A stretch of DNA of 62,795 bases from Mucilaginibacter psychrotolerans (GTDB taxonomy: Bacteria; Bacteroidota; Bacteroidia; Sphingobacteriales; Sphingobacteriaceae), in assembly GCF_004519315.1 (NCBI RefSeq), contig NZ_SOZE01000032.1, positions 1 to 62,795 of the forward strand, written 5' to 3'. Each line of letters begins with the position of its first letter. The stretch's first letter is position 1. Below are positions 52,206-60,847 of this stretch, one piece after another. The translations under genes and the position numbers were made by a program. The notes under the pieces were generated by a model that worked only from the letters and a program-made list of their open reading frames with translations, did not search any database and had not been told where the DNA came from.

Positions 52206-52721
52206 ATGATGAAAAGAACAGTTCAGGTTAAGGCAGCCGCAGTTTTCGTGTTCGCCTTATTGATGACAACCTTTGCCTTTGCGCAAAAAACAGTGCCAAG
52301 CCCACGCGATAGCGTTAGTGCTAAAGTGGCAGGTGCAACTATCACCATCAACTACGGCAGTCCATCGGTACGTGGCCGTAAGGTTTTTGGTGAATTGGAG
52401 CCATTTGGCAAAGTGTGGCGCGCCGGTGCAAACGAAGCTACCGTGTTTACCACCAGCAAAGATATTACGATAGAAGGCAAGAAACTGCCTGCAGGTACCT
52501 ATGGCTTTTTCGCCATCCCTACAGAAACTACCTGGACCATCATTTTCAACAAAGTGGCCAAACAATGGGGTGCCTACAAATACGACGAAAGTCAGGATGC
52601 CCTGCGTGTAACCGTAAAACCGGTAGCCTCTGCCATGAACGAGCGTTTGGTTTATAAGATCAACGGCAAAGGCTTCTCTCTTAACTGGGATAAGTTATCG
52701 GTACCGGTAAGCGTAAAATAA
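52206..52721 (+). CDS. Secreted DUF2911 protein
   Basis: This 171-residue protein has a signal peptide (residues 1-26, cleavage after AFA-Q) and one DUF2911 domain. The conserved core is VRGRKVFGELEPFGKVWRAGANEATVF (about 58-84), then LPAGTYGFFAIP and TWTIIFNKVAKQWGAY. Family function is unknown; members are common periplasmic proteins in Bacteroidota. A good terminator at 52745-52775 follows. Confidence 0.9.
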   Translation: MMKRTVQVKAAAVFVFALLMTTFAFAQKTVPSPRDSVSAKVAGATITINYGSPSVRGRKVFGELEPFGKVWRAGANEATVFTTSKDITIEGKKLPAGTYGFFAIPTETTWTIIFNKVAKQWGAYKYDESQDALRVTVKPVASAMNERLVYKINGKGFSLNWDKLSVPVSVK

Positions 52722-52744
52722 TCATTTTGTGATTTCTATAGCAG

Positions 52745-52775
52745 AGCCCTCCGCAGCAAAAACGGGGGGCTTTTG
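52745..52775 (+). terminator. Terminator of the DUF2911 gene
   Basis: AGCCCTCCG (52745-52753) pairs with CGGGGGGCT (52763-52771) through an A-rich loop and is followed by TTTTG and TTTT, 24 bases after the stop. Confidence 0.75.
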
Positions 52776-52825
52776 TTTTATGCACGATGTTTACCGGCAG
52801 CCACTAAAAGCCATATATTTACCCT

Positions 52826-53959
52826 GTGGAGATAAAACAATATTTCGCAGCACATCCTTTGCTCAAAAGATGCGCACTTGTAGCTGTGTTTGCCCTTGCC
52901 ATTTGGCTGCTGATGCTTTTTGCCCGGCACCCCGCAGCGGTAGAAAAGTATTATTCGCAGGGCCTTTACCCCGCCATTTGTTTTGTACTGCACCCGGTAC
53001 TCAATCTGTTCCCTTTTAGCTTTGGCGATGTGGTTTACATTGCAGTAGTTGCCTATTTGCTGTATGCTGTGGTTAAACTCATCGGGCATTTGATCAGGAA
53101 ACGTTTCCTGCGCGCGGGTATGCTGGCTTTGGGATTGGTGATAGGCGTGCAGGTTGCTTTATTGCTGTTTTACCTTTTTTGGGGCTTGAATTATTTCCGT
53201 CCATCGGCAGCAGAGCGGCTGCATTTGAAAGAAGAGAAATTTACCGTGGCCGAGTTACAAGCGGTAACCACTTTGCTGATAGATAGCGCCAACGCTACCC
53301 GTGCGCGCGTAACCGCTGCCGACCTGGCACAGCCCAACGATACTATTTATAAAAATGCAATCACTGCGGTGAGAGAGCTTGGCGGCACATCGGATAATTT
53401 TAAAACGTACAGCCCTGATATTAAGCCTTCCCTGCTTACGCCGCTGCTCAACTACATCGGTACATCGGGCTATTACAACCCTTTTACCAGCGAGGCGCAG
53501 CTGAATTACCAGCAGCCCACCTTTGTGCGGCCCTTTGTGGCCTGCCACGAAATGAGCCACCAAATGGGGTACGGCGCCGAGGACGAGGCTAACTTTGTTG
53601 GTTACCTGGCCGCAACCGGTTCGCAAAATAGGTTGCTGCGTTATTCGGCCTATCAACTGGCCGTGCGCGAGTTTATGTTTAGCCTTTACATGGCCGATAG
53701 CTTGGCGAGCAAACCCCTCAAAAAACGCATATCCCCCCAAGTAAAAGCCGATTTTAAGCAGGAACGCCAGTACTGGCAGGCCTACCAGAACAAGGCTAAC
53801 GTAATTACAGGTATATTTTACGATAATTTCCTTAAGGCCAACAATCAACCCCAGGGCCTTGACACCTATAACCGCATGGTAACGCTGGTAATGGCGATGT
53901 ACAGGCGGCCCCCCAGCCCCCTTAAGGGGGCTGGGGGGCCGAAGTTGCGGAAACAATGA
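52826..53959 (+). CDS. DUF3810 membrane protein with a zinc-peptidase-like motif
   Basis: This 377-residue protein begins at a GTG and has three hydrophobic helices (about 17-33, 66-88 and 98-120). The large domain carries HEMSH at 241-245 followed by Glu residues in GAEDEANF (252-254), as in M-type zinc peptidases (gluzincin-like HExxH plus downstream Glu). DUF3810 proteins have no assigned function; a membrane metallopeptidase is likely by motif only. The last 15 or so codons are made by a 36-bp palindrome (53906-53941), giving the tail RPPSPLKGAGGP, which is probably not native. Confidence 0.85.
   Translation: MEIKQYFAAHPLLKRCALVAVFALAIWLLMLFARHPAAVEKYYSQGLYPAICFVLHPVLNLFPFSFGDVVYIAVVAYLLYAVVKLIGHLIRKRFLRAGMLALGLVIGVQVALLLFYLFWGLNYFRPSAAERLHLKEEKFTVAELQAVTTLLIDSANATRARVTAADLAQPNDTIYKNAITAVRELGGTSDNFKTYSPDIKPSLLTPLLNYIGTSGYYNPFTSEAQLNYQQPTFVRPFVACHEMSHQMGYGAEDEANFVGYLAATGSQNRLLRYSAYQLAVREFMFSLYMADSLASKPLKKRISPQVKADFKQERQYWQAYQNKANVITGIFYDNFLKANNQPQGLDTYNRMVTLVMAMYRRPPSPLKGAGGPKLRKQ
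53906..53941. repeat. Perfect 36-bp palindrome inside the DUF3810 3' end
   Basis: From CGGCCCCCCAGCCCCCTT to its exact complement, the two 18-base arms meet without a loop. It codes for the proline/glycine-rich tail of the DUF3810 protein and could also act as a terminator-like hairpin. Confidence 0.9.
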
Positions 53960-54802
53960 AGCATTTGGCCCTTAGCCAACACAGCTAAGCATCAAGTAAT
54001 CCTTTTATCAGGAGAATCAAGGTTCAGAAAATAATCCTGCCAAATCTTGAAATCGCTTAATCGTGTAAGATCAAGGTTCAGAAAATAATCAAAGGAATCA
54101 AAATAATCAGTAAAATCAACCAAAATCCCCATAAATAAAAAGCGTCCCGTATCTCACCCCGGGACGCTCTGCAACATCATCTCTCAAATAATGTTGATCA
54201 ACTAAATCTCAGACAACATGAAGTTTATCCAAGTTCTTTATTTATGCAACCCTGCGGCTGATGAATGGCTCTTTAAATGGTAGCACCGGCACCGTTTTCT
54301 TAAGAAAAAACAGTCATAATTCCGCTAATACGGCTAGATAACTGTCAAATATACAAATAAACGACATCGCAGAACATATATTATATGTCGTCTTTTATAA
54401 AAAGACGCAGTTTTACATTTAAATGTTACACTATCCTTAAATAATATTTGCTTTTGCTACAAATACAGCACAATGCGTAGGATGCTGCAATTTAACAGCC
54501 CAATATACAAATTATAGGCATAGTGTAAAAAACTTTTTAAAGTATTTTTTTTACCGATACACCATTCGAATGTTAATTTTAGGTAATGATCGTTTTTTAT
54601 AGCTGTTTATAGCTTATTTGGGATATGTATGTGCGCGATAAATGGACCAATGTTTTTAAAGTGTGCATAATACACTATTGTTTGCCACAAACGCTATACG
54701 GATGTATGGGCTACTGCTGCTTTACGGCAATTATTAGTAACTTAGGCAATAAGTTTAACCACGGCAGCAAGCCCCCTGCGCAGCGCCGCCCATATATAGC
54801 AT
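53960..54802. other. Hairpin-rich intergenic region, possible non-coding RNA on the minus strand
   Basis: This 843-base gap has no credible gene. ATCAAGGTTCAGAAAATAATC is repeated at 54016-54036 and 54070-54090. Two minus-strand intrinsic terminators lack an upstream gene: stem 54141-54168 (AGCGTCCCG/CGGGACGCT, then TTTTTA) and stem 54310-54345 (ACAGTTAT/ATGACTGT, then TTTTTT). A further hairpin ACGACAT/ATGTCGT is at 54360-54390. A minus-strand CAAATATA (TATATTTG) lies at 54345-54352. Small RNAs are one explanation. Confidence 0.4.
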
Positions 54803-56986
54803 ATGAAGAAGTTTTTCATACTCGTCCTGCTGGCTTTGCCATTTTGTGCGCTGGCCCAAGGATATACGCCTGCCGAGGTAGCCCGCTATAAACAGCAGGC
54901 GCAATCGGTAACCATCGTTCGCGATAATTACGGTACGCCGCACATATATGCTAAAACCGACGCCGGCGTGGTGTTCGGGTTAATGTACACCCAATGCGAG
55001 GAAAACTTCAAAGGAATCGAACGCAACTACCTGTACCAAATGGGCCGCCAAAGTGAGGCCGATGGTGCCGCGCCGCTTTTTACTGATGTGCAGCTACAAC
55101 TGATAGCCGATAGCGCGGATGCTATAAACGACTATAAAAACAGCTCCCCGGCCTTCAAAAAACTGCTGGATGCCTTTGCCGACGGACTCAACTATTACCT
55201 TTATAAACACCCGGAAGTAAAGCCGACTGTGTTCAGGAAATTCAAGCCATGGTACGCCCTGATGTTTACCGATGGCAGTGTAGCCGCAACCGAAACCGGC
55301 GACATTACTGCGAAAGAAACGGAGGCCTTTTATGGCGATGCCGACAACAGGGTAGGGGCGCTGTACAATCCGCAAAGCATCATCAACATGAAGCAGGAAC
55401 GCGAGATGGGCTCCAACGGCTTTGCTATCTCGCCATTGCGCACGGCATCGGGCCATGCCATGCTGTACATCAACCCGCATGTACCCTTTTACTTCCGCAG
55501 CGAAGTGGGCCTGCAAAGCGATGAGGGCTTGCATGCCTACGGTGTAGTTACCTGGGGGCAGTTTTTTATATACCAGGGCTTTAATGCACATTGCGGCTGG
55601 ATGCACACCAGCAGCTATGCCGATGTTGGCGATATGTATGCTGAAACGGTGGTGAGGAAAGAGGGCAAATGGTTTTACCAATACGACGGTAAACTACGGC
55701 CCGTTACCGAAAAGAAATTGAAGCTTTGGGTTAAAAAAGGCGACGCGATGTCGGCCACGGATATTACCGCTTACTACACCCATCATGGCCCGGTGTTGGC
55801 GGCCCGCAACGGAAAATGGCTCGCGCTGAAACACTATAACCGATCCTATAAAGCCCTGCTGGAATCTTGGCTCATTACCAAGGCCAATAACCTGGCCGAA
55901 TACCGCAAAGCTATGGGCCTGCTGGCCAATACCAGCAACAACACCGTTTATGCCGACGATAGAGGCAACACCGCCTTTTGGTATGGCAATTTTATGCCCA
56001 AACGCGATCCGGCCTTCAACTGGGAAAAACCCGTTGATGGCAGCACTTCGGCTACAGAGTGGAAGGGGCTATGCAATATAGATGAGCTGGTGCATGTGTA
56101 CAACCCATCTACCGGGTATATCCAAAACTGTAATTCATCGGTTTTTACATCGGCAGGCGTGGCAAGTCCAGATAGGATGAAATACCCCCTTTATATGGCA
56201 CCAGATGATGAAAATTACCGCGGCATAACCGCTGTGAATGTTTTAAAAGATGCCAAAAAGCTTACGCTGGATGGCATGATTGCCAAAGGCTACGATCGTT
56301 ACCTCGCCGCTTTCGACGATCTGTTGCCTAACCTGTTCGCCGCCTACGATGGCGCGCCCGACACCCTTAAGACAAAACTGGCCGAACCTATGGCCCTGCT
56401 GAAGGACTGGGACAGGCGCAGCGCAGCAGCATCGGTAGCTACCACGCTGGCGGTAGAATGGGGCACGCTGGTATTCCGCGCCATGCCGCCGCCCGAGCCT
56501 GGCGAGACGAGCTGCATTGTAAAACGTATGCGCGCCCTGCTGCAAACGCTACCCGCCGCCCGCCAGCTGGAATTGTTTGGTACCGCGCTCAATAATCTGC
56601 AATCCCGTTACGGCAGCTGGAAGGTGCAATGGGGCGATATTAATCGGTTTCAGCGCCCCGCAGATGGCATTACTTTTAGCGATGCCTTGCCCAGCCTACC
56701 GGTGGGGCAAACCTCATCCAACTTTGGGCAACTACCCTCATTCGTGAGTCGTATAATGCCGGGCACGCAAAAACGCTACGGTTACTCGGGCAATAGTTTT
56801 ATCGCGGCGGTTGAGTTCGGCCCCTTCCTCAAAGCAAAAACCATTATCACAGGTGGGCACTCTTTCGATGCCCAATCGCCGAATTTTACCGATCAGGCGC
56901 AGGGATACATCGACGGGAAGTTTAAAGATGTGCTGTTTTATAAAGGAGATGTTTTGCGGCATGCTGTGATTACTTATCACCCGTAA
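54803..56986 (+). CDS. Secreted penicillin-acylase-family N-terminal-nucleophile amidase
   Basis: This 727-residue precursor has a signal peptide (cleavage after ALAQ, residue 19) and a small subunit with VRDNYGTPHIYAKTDAG near 39-55. The autocatalytic site places Ser204 as the mature beta-chain N-terminus in REMGSNGFAIS, followed by LYINPHVPFY and later NTVYADDRGNTAFWYGNF. Relatives hydrolyse acyl amides, including penicillins and acyl-homoserine lactones; the substrate cannot be told from sequence. It has a long upstream gap and a small secreted protein gene follows. Confidence 0.92.
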   Translation: MKKFFILVLLALPFCALAQGYTPAEVARYKQQAQSVTIVRDNYGTPHIYAKTDAGVVFGLMYTQCEENFKGIERNYLYQMGRQSEADGAAPLFTDVQLQLIADSADAINDYKNSSPAFKKLLDAFADGLNYYLYKHPEVKPTVFRKFKPWYALMFTDGSVAATETGDITAKETEAFYGDADNRVGALYNPQSIINMKQEREMGSNGFAISPLRTASGHAMLYINPHVPFYFRSEVGLQSDEGLHAYGVVTWGQFFIYQGFNAHCGWMHTSSYADVGDMYAETVVRKEGKWFYQYDGKLRPVTEKKLKLWVKKGDAMSATDITAYYTHHGPVLAARNGKWLALKHYNRSYKALLESWLITKANNLAEYRKAMGLLANTSNNTVYADDRGNTAFWYGNFMPKRDPAFNWEKPVDGSTSATEWKGLCNIDELVHVYNPSTGYIQNCNSSVFTSAGVASPDRMKYPLYMAPDDENYRGITAVNVLKDAKKLTLDGMIAKGYDRYLAAFDDLLPNLFAAYDGAPDTLKTKLAEPMALLKDWDRRSAAASVATTLAVEWGTLVFRAMPPPEPGETSCIVKRMRALLQTLPAARQLELFGTALNNLQSRYGSWKVQWGDINRFQRPADGITFSDALPSLPVGQTSSNFGQLPSFVSRIMPGTQKRYGYSGNSFIAAVEFGPFLKAKTIITGGHSFDAQSPNFTDQAQGYIDGKFKDVLFYKGDVLRHAVITYHP

Positions 56987-57037
56987 CATCATTTCAAACT
57001 CATTTAAAATGGATTATATTTGTTGGGAGGAAAAGAA

Positions 57038-57523
57038 ATGAAAAAGTACCTGTTGCTCGTCCTGTTGTTTTGCCTGCAGATTAGTGCACGTGCGCAAAGC
57101 ATCACGTTTAACGATTTGACCAACCTGGCCAATCTGAGCGATGGGCAGGCGCATACCTATTTAACCTTAGGCCGCGTGTTTAAGCACGAGTATATTGAAG
57201 AAGTGGATGGTAAGCAGATAGAGCACTTCCGGTCGATAAGCCCGAAAGAGAGCGAGCAAACAATTATTATAGGCGTGAACAAGGTTTTGCCTAATACAGC
57301 TGTGCTGCATACCATTACTTATACCTCGCGCAATCCGCAGCATATCCTCAACCTGGTGGCACAGGCACGCCGCACCAGGCTGGTGATGCAGTTTCAGGGG
57401 GCAGATACCTATAATAATATCTACGTGTTCGATAACGATTTTTACCGCGTTTCCATGTACATCAGCACCACCGAAAATAAAGGATCGGTACGGATAGATC
57501 AGAAGGAATACGTAGCGTATTAG
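57038..57523 (+). CDS. Small secreted protein of unknown function
   Basis: This 161-residue protein begins at the ATG at 57038, preceded by GGGAGGAAAAGAA, a strong site that decides the start. A signal peptide (MKKYLLLVLLFCLQISARAQ) is followed by a beta-rich mature part (SITFNDLTNLANLSDGQAHT; RTRLVMQFQGADTYNNIYVF). It resembles other short Bacteroidota secreted proteins but no family is recognised. It follows the acylase gene by 51 bases and may share its mRNA. Confidence 0.78.
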   Translation: MKKYLLLVLLFCLQISARAQSITFNDLTNLANLSDGQAHTYLTLGRVFKHEYIEEVDGKQIEHFRSISPKESEQTIIIGVNKVLPNTAVLHTITYTSRNPQHILNLVAQARRTRLVMQFQGADTYNNIYVFDNDFYRVSMYISTTENKGSVRIDQKEYVAY

Positions 57524-57563
57524 TGCGCAGTAAACATTTCCTATTAAGCCAATTCATCAATTT

Positions 57564-57690
57564 GTCATTGCGAGGCAGCCTGCGGGCGGGGCTGCGCGAC
57601 GAAGCAATCTCTTCACTATGCATTGCCGCTTTGCACACTACGAGTTTGCTTCGCCCCCTCTTTCACCGTCTCGGCCCTGGCTCGTAATGA
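57564..57690. repeat. TCATTGCGAG-type palindromic repeat, copy 6
   Basis: GTCATTGCGAGGCAGCC (from 57564) to GGCTCGTAATGA (ending 57690), with GACGAAGCAATC and GAGTTTGCTTCG inside. A further degenerate stretch (GATTGCCACGCCGCCC to GCTCGCAAGGACGAGG) follows to about 57790. The 328-base gap has no gene. Confidence 0.75.
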
Positions 57691-57851
57691 GGAGGTGGTT
57701 AGCGATGGGCTTGTTTGCCCTGCAAACCGATGATTGCCACGCCGCCCTTTTGCGCCACCCTGCCCACAGCGGCTCGCAAGGACGAGGTGGTTAGTCCCTG
57801 AAGATTTAATGTCATATCAGTGATGTTAAATTAGCTTGCATTTTACCTGGC

Positions 57852-58340
57852 CTACTTCAGTTTATCCAAATTTATAGCTACCACCTTGTCGCCCACATGT
57901 ACTGCAACGCTAGTACTATCCACAAAACTCAAGGAGTCGCCCGAATTAAAAAAGTAGTTTGCCAATGGCGTATTTGGGCCGGTGAGGTGTATCCGCTTTA
58001 GCAGCTTATAATTTCCGCCCTCCTCGCCGATAGTTATATGTTCGGCAACCAGCATAATATTTTCCTCCTCGGGTATTTGCAGCACCCTGTAAAAACAGTC
58101 AAAACCGTTGCTATTTGTATAGATATTACCCGAGTGTACCTTATCTATTTTGAGATAAATAGCTTTTTCAAAAGCATCGGCAGAAGGCGTAGCGGTAGTT
58201 TGTTGATTTGGAACGATAACGCCCGTTTGCTTTAAAGTATCCTTTTTTAACGCTTCCGTCGGCGTGCCTGCTGTATTGGGTTTACAGCCTATCAAAACAA
58301 CAACGGGAATTATTAAAACTGCTTTAACTGCTACATTCAT
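57852..58340 (-). CDS. Lipoprotein of unknown function
   Basis: This 162-residue protein has signal MNVAVKAVLIIPVVVLIGC with lipobox Cys19, a T/P-rich linker (NTAGTPTEALKKDTLKQTG) and a strand-rich domain ending VHVGDKVVAINLDKLK. It overlaps the preceding membrane-protein gene by 17 bases, so the two are likely translated together. The family is not recognised. Confidence 0.72.
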   Translation of the reverse strand: MNVAVKAVLIIPVVVLIGCKPNTAGTPTEALKKDTLKQTGVIVPNQQTTATPSADAFEKAIYLKIDKVHSGNIYTNSNGFDCFYRVLQIPEEENIMLVAEHITIGEEGGNYKLLKRIHLTGPNTPLANYFFNSGDSLSFVDSTSVAVHVGDKVVAINLDKLK

Positions 58341-58896
58341 ATTTCTCTTTGTTTTCTTTGCTTAAACTTTTGGCCAAACGTTTACATCTATAGTAGTTTA
58401 TTATTCCAAAAAAAGCAAATAGCGAATCACCCCTGCCTAACGACATAACGTTTAAATAAACATCTCCGCCATCAAACAGGCAACTTATAGAAGTCGATAG
58501 GCTGGGATATATTCTGCCCTTTTGGTATCTAACATAGGCTTTGGTATTCTTCATCCTGCTTGCCCGAGGATATTTTATTGTCAATGCCTCGTGCAGCAAT
58601 TTTCGATTACTTGCGCTATCGCCACTCCCGTTTATTTTTAAGGTAGGGTGCATTACCCATGTATCAATTAACGCCCAAATTACAACTGCAATTCCCCATA
58701 GTGTCTCCATGTAGGATGGAGCGCCGGTAAGTTTAATAATCAGTGCCCCAAAAAGACGTAATACGAAAATCCCGGCAACAGTCATCAAGCAGTACATCAT
58801 ATAGGAAAAGAGCATAAAAAAGCCTGTTCTATAAATTAGTCGATGCTTTTGTATGCTCTTTTCTACATTTAAAGATAAAAACGGGTCTTCTATCAC
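58324..58896 (-). CDS. Membrane protein of unknown function
   Basis: This 190-residue protein has two to three hydrophobic helices (about 26-50, 52-75 and 85-100) and a soluble C-terminal half (ALTIKYPRASRMKNTKAYVRY, then LSTSISCLFDGGDVYLNVMSL). Its start overlaps the MBL-fold gene stop by 4 bases and its end overlaps the lipoprotein gene, forming a tight three-gene operon (MBL, this gene, lipoprotein). No domain is recognised. Confidence 0.72.
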   Translation of the reverse strand: MIEDPFLSLNVEKSIQKHRLIYRTGFFMLFSYMMYCLMTVAGIFVLRLFGALIIKLTGAPSYMETLWGIAVVIWALIDTWVMHPTLKINGSGDSASNRKLLHEALTIKYPRASRMKNTKAYVRYQKGRIYPSLSTSISCLFDGGDVYLNVMSLGRGDSLFAFFGIINYYRCKRLAKSLSKENKEKYECSS

Positions 58897-59789
58897 GCGC
58901 TCAACTCCTCATAAGCCGCCGTTAAACTGCGTTGTATACCATCACCTTGCCAAAGCGTTACGCCGGGGATAGCTTTTGCGGCTAAAATCTCTTCTTTGGT
59001 TTTGCCTGCTTTGATGCTGCTTTCTACAAAGGCTACCAGTTTTACCAGGTAATCCTGCATTAGCTTTAAATCTTCTACCGTACCGGTAACCTTAAGCGGC
59101 TCAAAGGCGTGGCCAAAAACGTATTGCGTATTTTTATCGAAGTGTTTGGTGGCAGCTTCCAGCGCCAGGGGCCAGTGCCTGCACGATGCGCCAGCGCTGC
59201 GATCTATATAAGGGTGCATTTTGTTGAACACCAAATCGCCGGTGTGTACGATATTGGCATGCTGAAAGTGGATGAACGCATCGCCATTGGTATGGCCCGC
59301 GCCAAAGTAATGCCCGCTTACGATCTCGTCGCCAACCTTTACTTTCCATTTATCAGTAAAGGTGGTATCGGGATATAGCTGCTGGTCTGCTTTTTTCTGC
59401 TTTACTGCCGATGCCTTTTGGTTTACCAGTGAATTGGCATGCGCCGCCACGTTTTTGGCGATGCCCTTAAAGGCAATGTTGCCGGCCGTGTGGTCGCCGT
59501 GATGGTGGGTGTTGATGAGCCATTGGAAAGGCTTATCGCTTTTCTTCTGCAGCTCGGCAATCAGGTGCGGCGCTGTGTTGGGGAACTGCGCGTCCACCAC
59601 TACGATGCCCTCTTTATTCACCATCCAGGCAATGGTGCCGCCTTGTTCGATAAAAATACCTACGTTATTACGTAGTGGGATAACCTGGTAAGTTGGGTCG
59701 GCCAGCATCGAAGCAAAGCTACGGTTGCCCAAAAGCGATAATGCGCCAGCGGCGATCGCGGTATTTCTTAAGAATTGTCTGCGTTGCAT
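58893..59789 (-). CDS. Exported MBL-fold metallo-hydrolase
   Basis: This 298-residue protein has a twin-arginine-like signal (MQRRQFLRNTAIAAGALSLL) and the metallo-beta-lactamase fold: HHHGDH at 95-100 and further zinc ligands in FGAGHTNGDAFIHF and VHTGDLVFN. This group includes lactonases, cyclases and B3-like lactamase relatives; the substrate is not clear. It heads an overlapping operon with two small genes. A palindrome (59829-59880) separates it from the esterase gene upstream on the same strand. Confidence 0.9.
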   Translation of the reverse strand: MQRRQFLRNTAIAAGALSLLGNRSFASMLADPTYQVIPLRNNVGIFIEQGGTIAWMVNKEGIVVVDAQFPNTAPHLIAELQKKSDKPFQWLINTHHHGDHTAGNIAFKGIAKNVAAHANSLVNQKASAVKQKKADQQLYPDTTFTDKWKVKVGDEIVSGHYFGAGHTNGDAFIHFQHANIVHTGDLVFNKMHPYIDRSAGASCRHWPLALEAATKHFDKNTQYVFGHAFEPLKVTGTVEDLKLMQDYLVKLVAFVESSIKAGKTKEEILAAKAIPGVTLWQGDGIQRSLTAAYEELSA

Positions 59790-59828
59790 TTTAGATGTAT
59801 ATTTTATTTAAAGATAGATTTTTTGTCC

Positions 59829-59880
59829 ATAGTCCATGGTCGATAGTCCATAGAATTTTTGGCTATGGTCCATGGACTAT
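59829..59880. repeat. Palindrome between esterase and MBL genes
   Basis: ATAGTCCATGG (59829-59839) and CCATGGACTAT (59870-59880) are perfect inverted ends, with ATAGTCCATAG / CTATGGTCC pairing inside. It abuts the esterase stop codon at 59881. Confidence 0.8.
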
Positions 59881-60744
59881 CTAGTATTGATGAAATGCCT
59901 GAGACACAAACTCCAGCACGCTGGGTAAAGATGCGCGCCAGTAGGTCCAGTTGTGGGCACCATCACGTATGCGGTACTCATGCGGTATTTCTTTTTTGCG
60001 CATCAGGTTATGCACCAAGCCATTGCCTTCGTATAAAAAGTCGTCGTCGCCGCAATCGATATACCAGCGCACGGCTTTTTTGTTAGCATCCGTTATGGCT
60101 TTCATCAAAGGCAATACGCTGTAATTGTTGTAAAAGTTGCTTATGGTGCTATCGGCCAAGGTTACGCCCGGGTTGTTCCTGGCAATCCCCGCCTTAGCCT
60201 CGTCCAAACTAAGGAAGCCAGTTGCTGCGCTTAGCGGACAAGCCGACGAGAACAATTCGGGGTGGTGCAGCGCGTAAACAAAGCTGCCGCCCCCGCCCAT
60301 ACTGAGGCCCGCAATGGCGCGGAAGCGTTTCTCGGCCTTTACGTGGTATTTTTTCTCCACATAGGGCATCAGTTCGGTAAAAAAGAAATCCTCGTAATTC
60401 CAGTCGCCTTTGATGTCATTGAAATAACCTCGGCGGCCGGTGTTGGCATCGGGCATCACAATGATCATGGCAGTGGCTGAGCCCTCGCGGGTGGCTTTGT
60501 CGGCAATGTTCTGTACCTCGCCAAACTGTACCCAGCCGGTTTGGTCGTCGCCCGCGCCATGCAGCAGGTACAGAATAGGGTAGCTGCGGCCGCTGGTTTC
60601 GTAATCGGGCGGTAGGTAAATGGCAAACTTGCGTTCGCTTTTGAGTATTTTGCTGTTTACGGTAAGGTTATCAAACACCTTGCTGCCCTGGGCAAATAAC
60701 AAAGCAGGGCAGAGCACGAACAGTACGGACAGGATTTTTTTCAT
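59881..60744 (-). CDS. Secreted esterase (alpha/beta hydrolase, esterase D/CE1-like)
   Basis: This 287-residue protein has a signal peptide (cleavage near LFAQG, residue 20) and the alpha/beta-hydrolase fold. The oxyanion region is in YPILYLLHGAGDDQTGW (55-71), the nucleophile Ser148 in AGLSMGGGGSF, an acid residue in WYIDCGDDDFLYEG and the catalytic His in RDGAHNWTYWRASL. Relatives are feruloyl or acetyl-xylan esterases and S-formylglutathione hydrolase-like enzymes; a plant polysaccharide ester is plausible but unproven. Confidence 0.9.
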   Translation of the reverse strand: MKKILSVLFVLCPALLFAQGSKVFDNLTVNSKILKSERKFAIYLPPDYETSGRSYPILYLLHGAGDDQTGWVQFGEVQNIADKATREGSATAMIIVMPDANTGRRGYFNDIKGDWNYEDFFFTELMPYVEKKYHVKAEKRFRAIAGLSMGGGGSFVYALHHPELFSSACPLSAATGFLSLDEAKAGIARNNPGVTLADSTISNFYNNYSVLPLMKAITDANKKAVRWYIDCGDDDFLYEGNGLVHNLMRKKEIPHEYRIRDGAHNWTYWRASLPSVLEFVSQAFHQY

Positions 60745-60847
60745 CAGCTATTGGTTTTGATAATTTGGTTTCGATGCAACCGGGGTTTGTTGCAGGCAGA
60801 TAAATTTAGGATTAAAAATGAGATAGTAGCGAAAATTGTATCAGGCT

